A DNA stretch of 64,000 nucleotides from Egibacteraceae bacterium (GTDB lineage: Bacteria > Actinomycetota > Nitriliruptoria > Euzebyales > Egibacteraceae), in assembly GCA_030446745.1 (NCBI GenBank), contig JAUJMS010000011.1, positions 40,232 through 104,231 of the forward strand, written 5' to 3'. The notes beneath the pieces were generated by a model. The model was not told the origin of the DNA and made no database searches. It saw nothing but the letters and a program-made list of their open reading frames with translations. Shown here in pieces: positions 16,458-25,997 of this stretch (positions are counted from its first letter, which is position 1; each line of letters begins with the position of its first letter). The translations under genes were made by a program, and so were the position numbers.

Positions 16458-19031
16458 ATGACGACGAGCGCCCCGCTGCGCGACCTGCCATCGCCGCTGC
16501 GCCGCGCCCTCGCGCGCGCCGACGCGGGCAAGACGCTCACCGTCGCCGAGGCCGCGGAGCTGCTCACCGCCGAAGGCGCCGCGCTCGACGCGCTGACCAC
16601 CACCGCCGCGCGCATCCGCGACGCCGCACACGGCAGCCGCATCACCTACAGCCGCAAGGTGTTCGTGCCGCTCACGCACCTGTGCCGCGACGCCTGCGGC
16701 TACTGCACCTTCGCCTGGCCGCCGCAGGGCGACGTGGCGCCGTACCTGTCCGTCGAGCAGGTGCTCGCCATCGCGCGCGCCGGCGCCGCCGCCGGGTGCA
16801 AGGAGGCGCTGTTCACCCTCGGCGACAAGCCCGAGCAGCGCTATCCCGCCGCGCGCGAGTGGCTGGCGACCCGCGGGTACGCGACCACGCTCGAGTACCT
16901 GCGCGCCGCCGCCATCGCCGTGATCGAGGAGACGGGGCTGCTGCCGCACCTCAATCCCGGCGTGCTGACCTGGCGCGACCTCGCCGCGCTCAAGCAGGTA
17001 TCCGCCTCGATGGGGCTGATGCTCGAATCCGCCAGCCCGCGGCTGCTCGTCAAGGGCGAGGCGCACTGGCAAGCGCCCGACAAGGACCCGGCGGTGCGCC
17101 TGCGCACGCTCGAGGACGCGGGGCGGCTGTCGGTGCCGTTCACCTCCGGGATCCTGCTCGGCATCGGCGAGACCGTCATGGAGCGGGCCGCGGCGCTGTT
17201 CGCGCTGCGCGACGTCGCCCGGCGCTACGGCGGTCTGCAGGAGGTGATCGTCCAGCCCTTCCGCGCGAAGGCCGACACGGCGATGCGCGCCCACCGGGAG
17301 CCGACCGCGGACGCGCTGCTCGCCGCCATCGCCGTCGCGCGCATCGTCCTGCCTACCCGGGTGCACCTGCAGGCGCCGCCCAACCTGTCACCCGACGACG
17401 TCGAGCGCATCGTGGGCGCGGGCATCGACGACTGGGGTGGCGTGTCCCCGGTGACGCCCGACCACGTCAACCCGGAGCGGCCGTGGCCGCACCTCGACGA
17501 GCTCGCCGCGCGCACCGCCGCCGCGGGCTACCGGCTCGCCGAGCGCCTGTGCGTCTACCCCGAGTACGTCGCGCGCCCCGACCCGTGGCTGTCCGGGCGG
17601 ATGCGCCGTCCCGTTGCCGCGCTCGCCGGCCCGGACGGCCTGGCCGTGCCGGGGCGCCGCCCGACCGGTGTCGCGTGGCAGGACCCTGACACGCCGGTGG
17701 TGGGCGGCGACGACGGCCGCTGGCGTGACGCGCCGGCCGGCGCGGGCGTTGTCGCCCCGGCGCGCGGCACCGGCCTGCGCGCCGACGCTGACGCCGTCTA
17801 CGGCGACACCGGCCTCATCGCCGCCGAGACGCTCGGCAGCGGCGGGCCGCGGGAGCGCGCGGTCGCGCCGCGCTCGCGCGTCCGTGCCGAGGTCGCCGCG
17901 ATTCTGCGCGCCGCCGCGGCCGGTCGCGCCCCGACCGAGGCGCACGCGCTGGTGCTGTTGGACGCCGCGGGGCCGGAACTCGCGGCGCTGTGCGCCACCG
18001 CCGACGAGGTCCGTGCCGCCCGCGTCGGCGACGTCGTGACCTACGTCGTCAACCGCAACGTGAACTTCACCAACGTCTGCTACACGGGCTGCCGTTTCTG
18101 CGCGTTCGCCCAGCGCCGCGACGACCCGGACGCCTACACCCTGTCGCTGGCGCAGGTCGCCGACCGGGCGCAGGAGGCGTGGGACGCCGGGGCGACCGAG
18201 ATCTGCATGCAGGGCGGCATCCACCCGGATTTCGGCGGCGACCACTACCTCGCGCTGCTGCGCGCGGTCAAGCAGCGGGTGCCCGACATCCACGTCCATG
18301 CGTTCAGCCCGATGGAGGTCGTCAACGGCGCCGCCCGCCTCGGGGTCGAGATCGGCGAGTTCCTGGCGCGTGCGAAGGACGCCGGGCTCGGCACGATCCC
18401 CGGCACCGCCGCCGAGATCCTCGACGACGACGTCCGCTGGGTCCTGACGAAGGGCAAGCTGCCGACCGACGCCTGGATCGAGGTCGTCACCGCCGCGCAC
18501 CGCCTGAGCATCCGCTCGTCGTCGACGATGATGTTCGGCCACGTCGACGAGCCGCGCCACTGGGCGGCGCACCTGCATCTGCTGCGCCGGCTCCAGCAGC
18601 GCACCGGCGGGTTCACCGAGTTCGTACCGCTGCCGTTCGTCCACCGCCAGGCCCCGATCTACCTCGCGGGGCACGCCCGACCGGGTCCCGGCTTCGACGA
18701 CGTACTCCGCGTCCACGCCGTCGCCCGCCTGGTCTTGCAGGGCGCCATCGACAACGTCCAGCTGTCGTGGGTGAAAGTCGGGCTCGAGGGCGCCGACGCG
18801 CTGCTGCGCGCCGGGGCGAACGACCTCGGCGGGACGCTGATGGACGAGACGATCTCCCGGATGGCCGGGTCCGACCACGGCGTGCGCCAGGACCCCGAAA
18901 CCCTGCGCGACATCGCCAGGGCGGCGGGGCGGACGCCCGCCGAGCGCACCACCGACTACGGCCGCATCGAGCCCGACGGCATCCGCTACCGCTTCCCGCG
19001 TCCTACGGTCGCCGCGAACGGCCGGCCGTAG
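16458..19031 (+). CDS. fbiC: FO synthase FbiC (fused CofG-CofH radical SAM)
   Basis: An 857-residue fusion that makes the deazaflavin Fo from tyrosine and a ribitylaminouracil. The N-terminal CofG half has its radical-SAM cluster motif CRDACGYC (Cys76, Cys80, Cys83). The C-terminal CofH half has CYTGCRFC (Cys541, Cys545, Cys548). GGIHPDF, SSSTMMFGH and TEFVPLPFVH in the second half are typical of the CofH/MqnC group. Length matches mycobacterial FbiC. The other F420 genes lie 4 kb away on the opposite strand. ATG at 16458 has only a weak ribosome-binding site. Confidence 0.96.
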   Translation: MTTSAPLRDLPSPLRRALARADAGKTLTVAEAAELLTAEGAALDALTTTAARIRDAAHGSRITYSRKVFVPLTHLCRDACGYCTFAWPPQGDVAPYLSVEQVLAIARAGAAAGCKEALFTLGDKPEQRYPAAREWLATRGYATTLEYLRAAAIAVIEETGLLPHLNPGVLTWRDLAALKQVSASMGLMLESASPRLLVKGEAHWQAPDKDPAVRLRTLEDAGRLSVPFTSGILLGIGETVMERAAALFALRDVARRYGGLQEVIVQPFRAKADTAMRAHREPTADALLAAIAVARIVLPTRVHLQAPPNLSPDDVERIVGAGIDDWGGVSPVTPDHVNPERPWPHLDELAARTAAAGYRLAERLCVYPEYVARPDPWLSGRMRRPVAALAGPDGLAVPGRRPTGVAWQDPDTPVVGGDDGRWRDAPAGAGVVAPARGTGLRADADAVYGDTGLIAAETLGSGGPRERAVAPRSRVRAEVAAILRAAAAGRAPTEAHALVLLDAAGPELAALCATADEVRAARVGDVVTYVVNRNVNFTNVCYTGCRFCAFAQRRDDPDAYTLSLAQVADRAQEAWDAGATEICMQGGIHPDFGGDHYLALLRAVKQRVPDIHVHAFSPMEVVNGAARLGVEIGEFLARAKDAGLGTIPGTAAEILDDDVRWVLTKGKLPTDAWIEVVTAAHRLSIRSSSTMMFGHVDEPRHWAAHLHLLRRLQQRTGGFTEFVPLPFVHRQAPIYLAGHARPGPGFDDVLRVHAVARLVLQGAIDNVQLSWVKVGLEGADALLRAGANDLGGTLMDETISRMAGSDHGVRQDPETLRDIARAAGRTPAERTTDYGRIEPDGIRYRFPRPTVAANGRP

Positions 19032-19064
19032 GATGCCCCGTCCCGGCGAGGCGAGGAGCCGACC

Positions 19065-19454
19065 ATGAGCCAGTTCGACCCGGCGGCGAACGCCGCCGCC
19101 GACGCGGACGCCCGCCAGTGGGCGATGTTCGCTCACCTGTCGGCGCTGCTCGGGGCGTTCGTGGCGCTCGCGTTTCTCGGGCCGCTCGTGGTGTGGCTGC
19201 TGAAGAAGGACGCGCACCCGTTCGTCGCCGACCAGGCCCGCGAGGCGCTGAACTTCAACCTGTCGATGCTGCTCTACGGCGTCGTCGCGACTGCCGTCAC
19301 GTTCGTGCTCACGTTCGTGCTCGTCGGCTTTCTGCTCCTTCCGCTGCTCGCCGCCGGTGGCATCGCCTGGCTCGTCCTCGTCGTGATCGGCGGCGTCAAG
19401 GCGAACGAAGGCGTGGCCTTCCGCTACCCGTTCACGATCCGCTTCGTCAACTGA
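19065..19454 (+). CDS. DUF4870 membrane protein
   Basis: A 129-residue protein with three predicted transmembrane segments (about 26-47, 70-92 and 95-110) and the family motifs WAMFAHLSALLG, KKDAHPFVADQAREALNF and a C-terminal GEG/NEGVAFRYPFTIRFV pattern. The DUF4870 family is widespread and its role unknown. ATG at 19065 has GAGGAG upstream. It follows fbiC by 34 bases and may be cotranscribed. A decayed second DUF4870-like gene is at 47179-47412. Confidence 0.9.
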   Translation: MSQFDPAANAAADADARQWAMFAHLSALLGAFVALAFLGPLVVWLLKKDAHPFVADQAREALNFNLSMLLYGVVATAVTFVLTFVLVGFLLLPLLAAGGIAWLVLVVIGGVKANEGVAFRYPFTIRFVN

Positions 19455-19484
19455 CGCTGTGCCGAACCCCTCGGCTGGGCGGGG

Positions 19485-20422
19485 TCAGGGAAGCTGGAGA
19501 CGCAGCGCCTCGGCGACGGCCAGCGGGTAGCCGTGCACCGCGCCGTGGTCTCGACGCTCCACAGCTCCGACAGCACCGCCTTGGTGAACCCCCACGCCGT
19601 CACCCGGGCACGGTCCAGGTGCAGCTCGTCAGCGAGCTGCCCGGTGCGGCGGGTCACGAGCGCGCCGACGCCGCCGGTGCGTAAGCGCATCGGGTTGTGC
19701 AGCAGCGAGGCGGTGTCGTACGCGGGGTCGCCGGCCACGCCGGCGGGATCGACGGCGAGCCAGCCGCGCGACGCCGAGAGCACGTTGTCGTGGTGCAGGT
19801 CGCCGTGGAGCACGACCCGCGTGGTCGTCGTGGCGACGAGCTCGGCGAAGACGTCACCAGCGTGGTCGACGAGGTCGGCGGGCAGCGGGCCGCCGTCGCG
19901 GTACGCACTGCGGTAACGGGTGAACGCGCCCGCGAGATCGCCCACGTCGGGCAGCGGAGGCGGCTCGCCGGCGGGTCGCCACAGTGCCCTCACGACGCCG
20001 GCCGCGACGGTCGTCGCCGCGCGGTCGTCGTCGGCGACCAGCGACGTCAACGCCACGCCGGGCTCCGCGCGCTCGAGCAGCAGCGCGCCGCGTGGGAGGT
20101 CGGCGTCCAGCAGCCGGACGGCGCCGTGGCCGTCGAACCAGCGCAACGCCGCGGCCTCGCGCGCGAGCGCCGCACCGGGCGGGCCGAGCTTCAGCACGCA
20201 GCGCATCCCGTCGGCTCGCTCGCCGGTCACGACGTAGTGGTACGTCAGCGGGTACGCGAACCCCAGTCGCACCCGCCAACGCCGTGCGCACTCGTCGCGC
20301 AGCTGCGGCAGACGGCGCAGCCACCGAGCGCCGGCCTCGCCGTGCACGTCGGTCACGGCGCGCACGAACGCGGCGGGCAGCTCCGGCGACGTCGCGGTCA
20401 AGCCCTCCGGCGCCGCGGTCAC
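19485..20422 (-). CDS. Aminoglycoside-phosphotransferase-fold kinase, frameshifted near 3' end
   Basis: A protein of about 312 residues if corrected. The kinase-like signature is VVLHGDLHHDNVLSA (catalytic Asp) and LAVDPAGVAGDPAYDTA (metal-binding Asp), with a nucleotide-site Lys in CVLKLGPPG. The frame breaks at about 19550: inserting one G restores EDHGAVHGYPLAVAEALRLQLP and a stop at 19485. GTG at 20422 is the likely start, two bases after the secreted-protein stop. The substrate is unknown; this fold also includes small-molecule kinases such as homoserine or fructosamine kinases, and resistance is not implied. Confidence 0.78.
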
Positions 20423-20423
20423 G

Positions 20424-20954
20424 TCAGGCGCACGCCGCTCCGCCTGCGAGCTCGTCTTGGCGGTAGCGCACGACGACGGTGGAGCGCCACAGGCGAGCTT
20501 CCTTGCCCGTTGGCGATCGCCATTCGAGTCCGATGTCGCGGCACTCTGCCTGCCCCGGCCCCTTGTTGACGAACGTGAACGAGAACGATCGTTGGCCGTT
20601 TTGCGGATTGAACTGCGCGCGACCGGGCTGCATGATCTTGCCGCTGTCCCGGACCCGAACCTGCACCGGCGCACGTGTGAAGTTCCCACTGAACGTCACG
20701 GTCACCGCGCCACCGGACACGAACGAGATCGAGTCGGGCGCCGGCGTGGCGGTGTCGTTGCCGCGTGCCGTGAGCAGCAGCCCGGTCCATTGCTTGCTCG
20801 AGGTCGACTGCGGGTTGTCGCGACGCCAGATGAAGGCCTCACGGTTGAGGGCCTGCCCCCGCGACCTCCCGGTTCCCGACGACGATGCCGCGAGGACCAC
20901 CGCGGGCACCGTCAGCGCTGCGATCACGAGAACGGCCAGCACGCGACGCTTCAC
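20424..20954 (-). CDS. Secreted protein of unknown function
   Basis: A 176-residue protein with a clear signal peptide (VKRRVLAVLVIAALTVPAVV, cleavage near AAS). The mature part is beta-rich in appearance, with ISFVSGGAVTVTFSGNFTRAPVQVRVRD spanning about residues 70-98 and WRSTVVVRYRQDE near the end, compatible with a small immunoglobulin-like domain. I do not recognise the family. GTG at 20954 is chosen because the signal peptide starts there and GGAAGG precedes it. The kinase-like gene starts two bases after its stop. Confidence 0.65.
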   Translation of the reverse strand: MKRRVLAVLVIAALTVPAVVLAASSSGTGRSRGQALNREAFIWRRDNPQSTSSKQWTGLLLTARGNDTATPAPDSISFVSGGAVTVTFSGNFTRAPVQVRVRDSGKIMQPGRAQFNPQNGQRSFSFTFVNKGPGQAECRDIGLEWRSPTGKEARLWRSTVVVRYRQDELAGGAACA

Positions 20955-21052
20955 AGGTCTGCCTTCCGCCAGCGGCCTTCGCCGTGGCCGCGCCCGCGCG
21001 GCCCTTCGAACCCGATTGTGCACCGTTCGAGTGGCGGAGGGAGCCTGAATCG

Positions 21053-22396
21053 TCACGGTGCGTCACGGCGGAGTTCGGCGCGGACGACGTCGGCGAGGCG
21101 GTCGGCGACCGCACGGGCGCGTGACTCGGCGTCGGCCTCGACCATGACCCGAACAAGCGGCTCGGTGCCTGAGGCACGCACGAGGATGCGCCCCTCGCCG
21201 TTGAGCGTCGCCTCCTCCTCCGCCACCGCCTTCCAGAGGCGCTCGGCGTCGGGCAGGCGGTCGCGGTCGACCCCTGGCACGTTGACCAGCACCTGCGGCA
21301 AGCGCCGCATCACCGTCGCCAGCTGCGACAGCGGCCGCCCCGACTCCGCGACCGCGGCGAGCAACTGCACCGCCGAGAGGATGCCGTCGCCGGTGGTCGC
21401 GTGGTCGAGCAGGATGACGTGGCCGGACTGCTCGCCGCCGATGGGGTGCCCGCCGGCGCGCATCGCCTCGAGCACGTAGCGGTCGCCGACCTGGGTCTCG
21501 ACGACCTCGACGCCGAGGCGCTGCATCGCCTGCTTGAAGCCGAGGTTGGTCATCACCGTCGTGACGACGCTGCGGATGCCGCGCTGCTCGCGCAGGCGTT
21601 GGACGAGGATCGCCAGGATCGCGTCGCCGTCGACGACGGTGCCGTCCGCGTCGGCGGCGATCAGGCGGTCGGCGTCCCCGTCGTGGGCCAGTCCCAGGTC
21701 GGCGCCGTGCTCGACGACCGCGGCCGCGACGACGTCGGGGTAGGTCGAGCCGCAGCCGGCGTTGATGTTCGTGCCGTCGGGCTCGGCGTGCAGCGCGACG
21801 ACGTCGCAGCCGAGCCGGCGCAACAGCGTGGGGGCCACCGCCGCGGCGGCGCCGTTCGCGCAGTCGACGACGACCCGCAGGCCTGACAGGTCCGTGACCA
21901 CGGTGCCGGCGAGATGGTCGACGTAGCGGGTGACGGCGTCGGGGCGCACCGTGAGCCGGCCGATGGCCGCGCCGGTGGGGCGGTCCTCGTACGTGCGCTG
22001 GAGCAGCTCCTCGACGCGGTCCTCCTCGGCGTCGGTCAGCTTGTAGCCGCCGGGGCCGAAGAACTTGATGCCGTTGTCGGCGACGGGGTTGTGGCTGGCC
22101 GACAGCACGGCGCCGAGGTCAGCGCCCGCCGCGACGGTGAGGTACGCGACGGCCGGCGTCGGCACGACCCCGACCGACGTGACGTCGCCCCCCGCCGAGG
22201 TGATCCCGGCGACGAGCGCCGCTTCGAGCATCTCACCGGACGCCCGCGGGTCGCGCCCGACGAGCACCGCCGGTCTGGGGATGCCCTCCTCGCGCAGCGT
22301 GCGGACGACCGCGCGGCCCAGCCCCACCGTGAACTCCGGCGTCAACTCGGTGTTCGCGACACCACGGATGCCGTCGGTCCCGAACAGCGACCCCAT
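21053..22396 (-). CDS. glmM: Phosphoglucosamine mutase
   Basis: A 447-residue GlmM converting GlcN-6-P to GlcN-1-P for UDP-GlcNAc. The phosphoserine is Ser101 in LSASHNP. The N-terminal MGSLFGTDGIRGVAN, the metal loop DGDADR, the sugar-specificity loop GGEQSGH and the phosphate-binding RASGTEP are all present. ATG at 22396. It follows rpsI by 36 bases, the same order as in mycobacteria, so it may be read with rplM-rpsI. Confidence 0.97.
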   Translation of the reverse strand: MGSLFGTDGIRGVANTELTPEFTVGLGRAVVRTLREEGIPRPAVLVGRDPRASGEMLEAALVAGITSAGGDVTSVGVVPTPAVAYLTVAAGADLGAVLSASHNPVADNGIKFFGPGGYKLTDAEEDRVEELLQRTYEDRPTGAAIGRLTVRPDAVTRYVDHLAGTVVTDLSGLRVVVDCANGAAAAVAPTLLRRLGCDVVALHAEPDGTNINAGCGSTYPDVVAAAVVEHGADLGLAHDGDADRLIAADADGTVVDGDAILAILVQRLREQRGIRSVVTTVMTNLGFKQAMQRLGVEVVETQVGDRYVLEAMRAGGHPIGGEQSGHVILLDHATTGDGILSAVQLLAAVAESGRPLSQLATVMRRLPQVLVNVPGVDRDRLPDAERLWKAVAEEEATLNGEGRILVRASGTEPLVRVMVEADAESRARAVADRLADVVRAELRRDAP

Positions 22397-22432
22397 CGCG
22401 AGGTCAGCCCGCGCGCGCCACCGGCACGGCGC

Positions 22433-22822
22433 TCAGCGCTTGCTGTACTGCGGCGCCTTGCGAGCCTTCTTCAGGCCGTACTTCTTGCGCTCGGTCTTGC
22501 GCGCATCGCGGGTCAGCAACCCGGCGCTCTTGAGCGGGCCGCGCCGCTCGGGGTCCTCGCCCTCGAGCGCGCGGGCGATGCCGTGGCGCAGCGCCCCGGC
22601 CTGGCCGGCGACGCCACCGCCCGAGATCCGCGCGATGACGTCGTAGCGGTCCTCGGTGTCGGTGACGCGGAACGGCTCGAGCACCGCCGCCTGGAGGGTT
22701 TCGATGGGGAAGTAGTCCTGCAGCGGCCGGCCGTTGAGCTTGAACTGCCCGCTGCCGGCGACGACGCGTACCCGCGCGACCGACGTCTTGCGGCGACCGG
22801 TGTAGATCTTGGTGTCGGGCAT
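22433..22822 (-). CDS. rpsI: 30S ribosomal protein S9
   Basis: A 129-residue S9. The N-terminus [19 protein letters not shown] and the C-terminal tail [10 protein letters not shown], which reaches the P-site tRNA, are characteristic. [21 protein letters not shown] forms the conserved core. Its ATG overlaps the rplM stop as TGATG, so the two are coupled. The length is normal. Confidence 0.98.
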   Translation of the reverse strand: MPDTKIYTGRRKTSVARVRVVAGSGQFKLNGRPLQDYFPIETLQAAVLEPFRVTDTEDRYDVIARISGGGVAGQAGALRHGIARALEGEDPERRGPLKSAGLLTRDARKTERKKYGLKKARKAPQYSKR

Positions 22823-23250
22823 CAAAGCTCCAGCGTTGTGGGCTGCTGCGCCGCGTGCGGGTGCTCGCCGCCGGCGTAGACCTTCAGCTTGCGCAGCTGC
22901 GACCGGCCGATGGTGTTCTTCGGCAGCATGCCGCGCACCGCCTGCTCGACGAGACGCTCCGGGCGCGTCTCGAGCAGCCGCCCGAACGAGATCGACCGAA
23001 GGCCGCCGGGGTAGCCGGAGTGGCGGTGCGACAGCGACTGGACCGCCTTGGCGCCGGTCAGGCGGACCTTCGCGGCGTTGACCACGATCACGTGGTCGCC
23101 CATGTCCATGTGCGGCGCGAAGGTCGGCTTGTGCTTGCCGCGCAGGACGTGCGCGACGCGCGTGGCGAGCCGTCCGAGCACGACGTCGGTCGCGTCGACG
23201 ACGAACCAACGCCGGTCGATGTCGGCTGGGCGGGGCGAGTACGTGCGCAT
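22822..23250 (-). CDS. rplM: 50S ribosomal protein L13
   Basis: A 142-residue L13. Conserved segments are [34 protein letters not shown], and [13 protein letters not shown], with the late [14 protein letters not shown] at 23250 is chosen because family similarity starts at [15 protein letters not shown]. The leader to the predicted promoter is about 75 bases. First gene of the rplM-rpsI pair. Confidence 0.98.
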   Translation of the reverse strand: MRTYSPRPADIDRRWFVVDATDVVLGRLATRVAHVLRGKHKPTFAPHMDMGDHVIVVNAAKVRLTGAKAVQSLSHRHSGYPGGLRSISFGRLLETRPERLVEQAVRGMLPKNTIGRSQLRKLKVYAGGEHPHAAQQPTTLEL

Positions 23251-23332
23251 GCGTCGGGTTCCGGTCTCGAGCGGCGAGCGGGCGCGGGGGCGGGCAGGCG
23301 AACGCCGCCACGGCGTCCCCGCACCGGCGGCT

Positions 23333-23362
23333 AGGGTACGCGCGGGCACGAACGACGGTCAA
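23333..23362 (-). promoter_or_regulatory. Predicted rplM-rpsI promoter
   Basis: On the minus strand TTGACC (23357-23362) and TACCCT (23333-23338) are separated by 18 bases, a vegetative-type promoter about 80 bases before rplM. It lies in the divergent gap with the plus-strand hydrolase. Confidence 0.6.
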
Positions 23363-23384
23363 ACGGGCGAAGTCAGGAGCGCGA

Positions 23385-24266
23385 ATGGCGCTGGTCGACG
23401 ACGTCGTCACGTCGTGCGAGGCGACGGTCAACGGCATCCGGCTGCACTGGGTGGAGGCGGGCAGCGGGCCACTCGTGGTGCTGCTCCACGGGTTCCCCGA
23501 GTTCTGGTACTCATGGCGCCACCAGATTCCGGCACTCGCTGCGGCGGGCTACCGCGTCGTCGCGCCCGACCTGCGCGGCTACGCGCAGTCCGGCAAACCG
23601 GCCGGTTACGACTCGTACACCGGGGCGGCGCTGACCGGCGACGTCGCCGGCTTGGTCGCCGCCTGCGGCGCCCAGCGCGCCACCGTGGTCGGCCACGACT
23701 GGGGCGGCGTGATCGCGTGGCTGACGGCGTTGACCCGCCCCGAGGTGGTCGAGCGCCTCGTCGTGCTCAACGCCCCGCACCCGGCGGTGTTCGCGCGCGC
23801 CGTGCGCAACCCGTGGCAGGCAGTGCGGTCGGCGTACATGGCGCTGTTCCAACTGCCCGTGGTGCCCGAGGCGATGCTGCGCGCCAACGACTTCGCGATG
23901 CTGCGACTGGCGCTGCGCGCGATGAGCGTACGCCCCGACGCGTTCACCGCGTCGGACCTCGACCGCTACGCCGAGGCCTTCGCGCGCCCCGGCGCGCTCA
24001 CCGGGGCGCTCGCCTACTACCGCGTCCAGGGCCGGTCGCTGGCGCGGGCGGCGCGCACGGCACGGACACCGCGGACCGTGACCGCGCCGACGCTGGTGAT
24101 CTGGGGACGCCGCGACCCCGTGCTCGGCGTCGACCTCGCCGACCCGGGTCCCGACCGGGTGCCCGACCGGCGCGTCGAAGTCGTCGACGACGCCGGCCAC
24201 TTCGTGCAGGCCGACGCGCCCGAGGAGGTCAACAGGCTGCTGCTCGAGTTCCTTGCGGCTCAGTAG
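23385..24266 (+). CDS. Alpha/beta-hydrolase, epoxide-hydrolase-like
   Basis: A 293-residue protein with [19 protein letters not shown] (HGFP oxyanion motif and the WYSWR segment of epoxide hydrolases), the nucleophile elbow [11 protein letters not shown] with Asp, and the catalytic His in [15 protein letters not shown]. An Asp nucleophile separates it from serine esterases and suggests epoxide hydrolase or dehalogenase chemistry. ATG at 23385 has AGGAG upstream. It is divergent from rplM and lies 87 bases before the HEPN/MNT pair. Confidence 0.88.
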   Translation: MALVDDVVTSCEATVNGIRLHWVEAGSGPLVVLLHGFPEFWYSWRHQIPALAAAGYRVVAPDLRGYAQSGKPAGYDSYTGAALTGDVAGLVAACGAQRATVVGHDWGGVIAWLTALTRPEVVERLVVLNAPHPAVFARAVRNPWQAVRSAYMALFQLPVVPEAMLRANDFAMLRLALRAMSVRPDAFTASDLDRYAEAFARPGALTGALAYYRVQGRSLARAARTARTPRTVTAPTLVIWGRRDPVLGVDLADPGPDRVPDRRVEVVDDAGHFVQADAPEEVNRLLLEFLAAQ

Positions 24267-24352
24267 CACGCCGAGCAGCGTCCGCCCGCGGGCCGGCGCC
24301 ATCCAGCCGGCAGCGGCCGGCTCACCGCGGCGGGGACGTGGCGTCCGCCAGC

Positions 24353-24805
24353 GTGCGCACTGTCGTGGATGACAGTGGTGGCATCGTCGACGACCGCGAG
24401 TTCGCGCGATGGCGGCGATCGGCCGCCGAGGCGCTCGCCGGTGCTCGTGCCCAGCAGGCGGCCGGGTTGCCGCACTGGGCGTGCTTCCTCGCCGAGCAGG
24501 CGGCACAACTGGCCATGAAGGCACTCCTCCATGGCGTGGGCGCCGGCGCTTGGGAACACGACCAGGTCGAGCTGGGATCGACACTCGAGGCTCAGTTCGC
24601 CACCCCCCTGCCGGCGGATGTCGCCGCGGCGCTGCGGCGCCTGTCGCGTCACTACATCGCGACGCGCTACCCGGACGCCCACCCGGCGGCCACGCCGGGC
24701 GTGCACTACGGCGAGGAGGACGGGAACACAGCCATCGCGGACGCCGAGCGGCTCACGTCGTTCGTCGATGCCGAGTGGGCGCAACTCGCGCCGGGACCAC
24801 CGTGA
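24353..24805 (+). CDS. HEPN-domain protein, probable partner of adjacent nucleotidyltransferase
   Basis: A protein of about 150 residues (start uncertain; GTG at 24338, 24353 and 24365 are all in frame with weak ribosome-binding sites). WRRSAAEALAGARAQ, WACFLAEQAAQLAMKALLHGVG and LSRHYIATRYPDA, then an alpha-helical ADAERLTSFVDAEW tail, match the HEPN family associated with minimal nucleotidyltransferases. The RX4-6H ribonuclease motif of HEPN toxins is not visible. Its stop overlaps the MNT gene (GTGA), so the two are one unit. Confidence 0.75.
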   Translation: MRTVVDDSGGIVDDREFARWRRSAAEALAGARAQQAAGLPHWACFLAEQAAQLAMKALLHGVGAGAWEHDQVELGSTLEAQFATPLPADVAAALRRLSRHYIATRYPDAHPAATPGVHYGEEDGNTAIADAERLTSFVDAEWAQLAPGPP

Positions 24806-25164
24806 ACGTCGACGCGGTCCTCGCCCGGCGCCAAGCGGAGCGTGAGGCGCTGCTCGGCCGCGCGCGGCGCTTCGCCGAGGACCTCGACTCCTCGCTCGGC
24901 GTACGCGCTGTCGTCGTGTTCGGCTCCGTCGCCCGCGGCGACTTCAACCGGTGGAGCGACATCGACGTGCTCGTCGTCGCCGACCGCCTGCCGGAGCGGG
25001 CGTTGGAGCGTCTGGACCTGCTCCCGCCGTGGCCCGGCCGCGTCCAACCCGTGGCGTGGACGCCGGCGGAGTTCGCGCACAACGTGGCGCGCGGCAACCC
25101 GATCGCGGTCGAGGCGGCCGAGTGCGGCGTGTGGCTTCGGGGGGAACCACCGGCCGGCGGATGA
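24802..25164 (+). CDS. MNT-type minimal nucleotidyltransferase
   Basis: A 120-residue nucleotidyltransferase of the polymerase-beta fold. The active-site motif reads FGSVARGDFNRWSDIDVLVV: Gly41-Ser42 followed by Asp53 and Asp55. The remainder is short, as in MNT antitoxins that modify HEPN partners by AMPylation. GTG at 24802 overlaps the HEPN stop by four bases. Together they look like a HEPN-MNT toxin-antitoxin, though a housekeeping pair is not excluded. Confidence 0.8.
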   Translation: MNVDAVLARRQAEREALLGRARRFAEDLDSSLGVRAVVVFGSVARGDFNRWSDIDVLVVADRLPERALERLDLLPPWPGRVQPVAWTPAEFAHNVARGNPIAVEAAECGVWLRGEPPAGG

Positions 25165-25232
25165 CCAGGTCGGCCGCAGCGCCGAGGACCAGCGGGTCAC
25201 GCAGCGTCGAGACCGGCGCTGAAGCTTGCGGT

Positions 25233-25997
25233 TCAGTAGCGCACGCCGACCAGGGTCAGCCCGTGTGCCGGCGCCACCGGACCGGCAGCGGCCCGGTCGC
25301 GCGCGGCAAGCACCTCGCCGACCCAGCCGGGACCGTGTCGAGCCTGGCCGACCGCGACGAGGCAGCCGGTGACCGAACGCACCATCTGGTGGCAGAACGC
25401 TGCCCCGGCGACGTCGACGACGACGAGGTCGGCGCGCAGCCGGCGGACCGTGAGCCCGTCGACGCGCCGGACCAGGTGCTGGCCGTCGCGGCGGCGGCAG
25501 AACGACGCGAAGTCGTGCTCGCCGAGCAGGTGCGCCCCACCCGCGGCCATCGCGCCGACGTCCAGGCGCGGCGCGCCGACGTGCCAGGTGTCGTGGCGCC
25601 ACTTCGGTGCCATCGCGACCGCGTCGCACAGGCGGTAGCGGTAGCGCCGCTGGGTCGCGGAGAACCGCGCGTCGAACGTCGCGGGAACCCGGCGCACCCG
25701 CCACACGGTGATCGCCGGCCCGCACAGCCGGTCGAGTGCCGCGCGGGCAGCGGCAAGGTCGCCGGCGAGGCGTCCCGCCGCCGGCACGTCGGCGTGGACC
25801 ACCTGCGCGTCGGCGTGGACGCCGGCGTCGGTCCGTCCGGCGCCGACCGTCGCGACCGGCGCGCCGGCGAGCCGCGCGAGGGCGTCGTCGAGCACGCCCT
25901 GCACCGTCGGCTGATCGCGTTGGCGCGCGAAGCCTCGGAACCCCGCGCCGTCGTACGCGAGGTCGATGCGCAGCCGAACGGTGGCCAGGCGGGTCAG
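25233..25997 (-). CDS. truA: tRNA pseudouridine(38-40) synthase TruA, apparent CTG start
   Basis: TruA isomerises uridines 38-40 in the tRNA anticodon arm. The catalytic Asp is in [31 protein letters not shown] at the N-terminus, [16 protein letters not shown], and [19 protein letters not shown] also fit. No ATG, GTG or TTG exists before the N-terminal motif; the first is the GTG at 25904, which would delete the RIDLAYDG strand. A CTG at 25997 overlaps the rplQ stop as CTGA, mirroring the GTGA overlaps elsewhere, and would give 254 residues, the usual length. A base error is the alternative. Confidence 0.9.
   Translation of the reverse strand: MTRLATVRLRIDLAYDGAGFRGFARQRDQPTVQGVLDDALARLAGAPVATVGAGRTDAGVHADAQVVHADVPAAGRLAGDLAAARAALDRLCGPAITVWRVRRVPATFDARFSATQRRYRYRLCDAVAMAPKWRHDTWHVGAPRLDVGAMAAGGAHLLGEHDFASFCRRRDGQHLVRRVDGLTVRRLRADLVVVDVAGAAFCHQMVRSVTGCLVAVGQARHGPGWVGEVLAARDRAAAGPVAPAHGLTLVGVRY

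Noticed and set aside
19485..20422. Aminoglycoside resistance gene
   Set aside because: Only the general APH fold motifs are present. Housekeeping small-molecule kinases share them, and the context is not a resistance locus.
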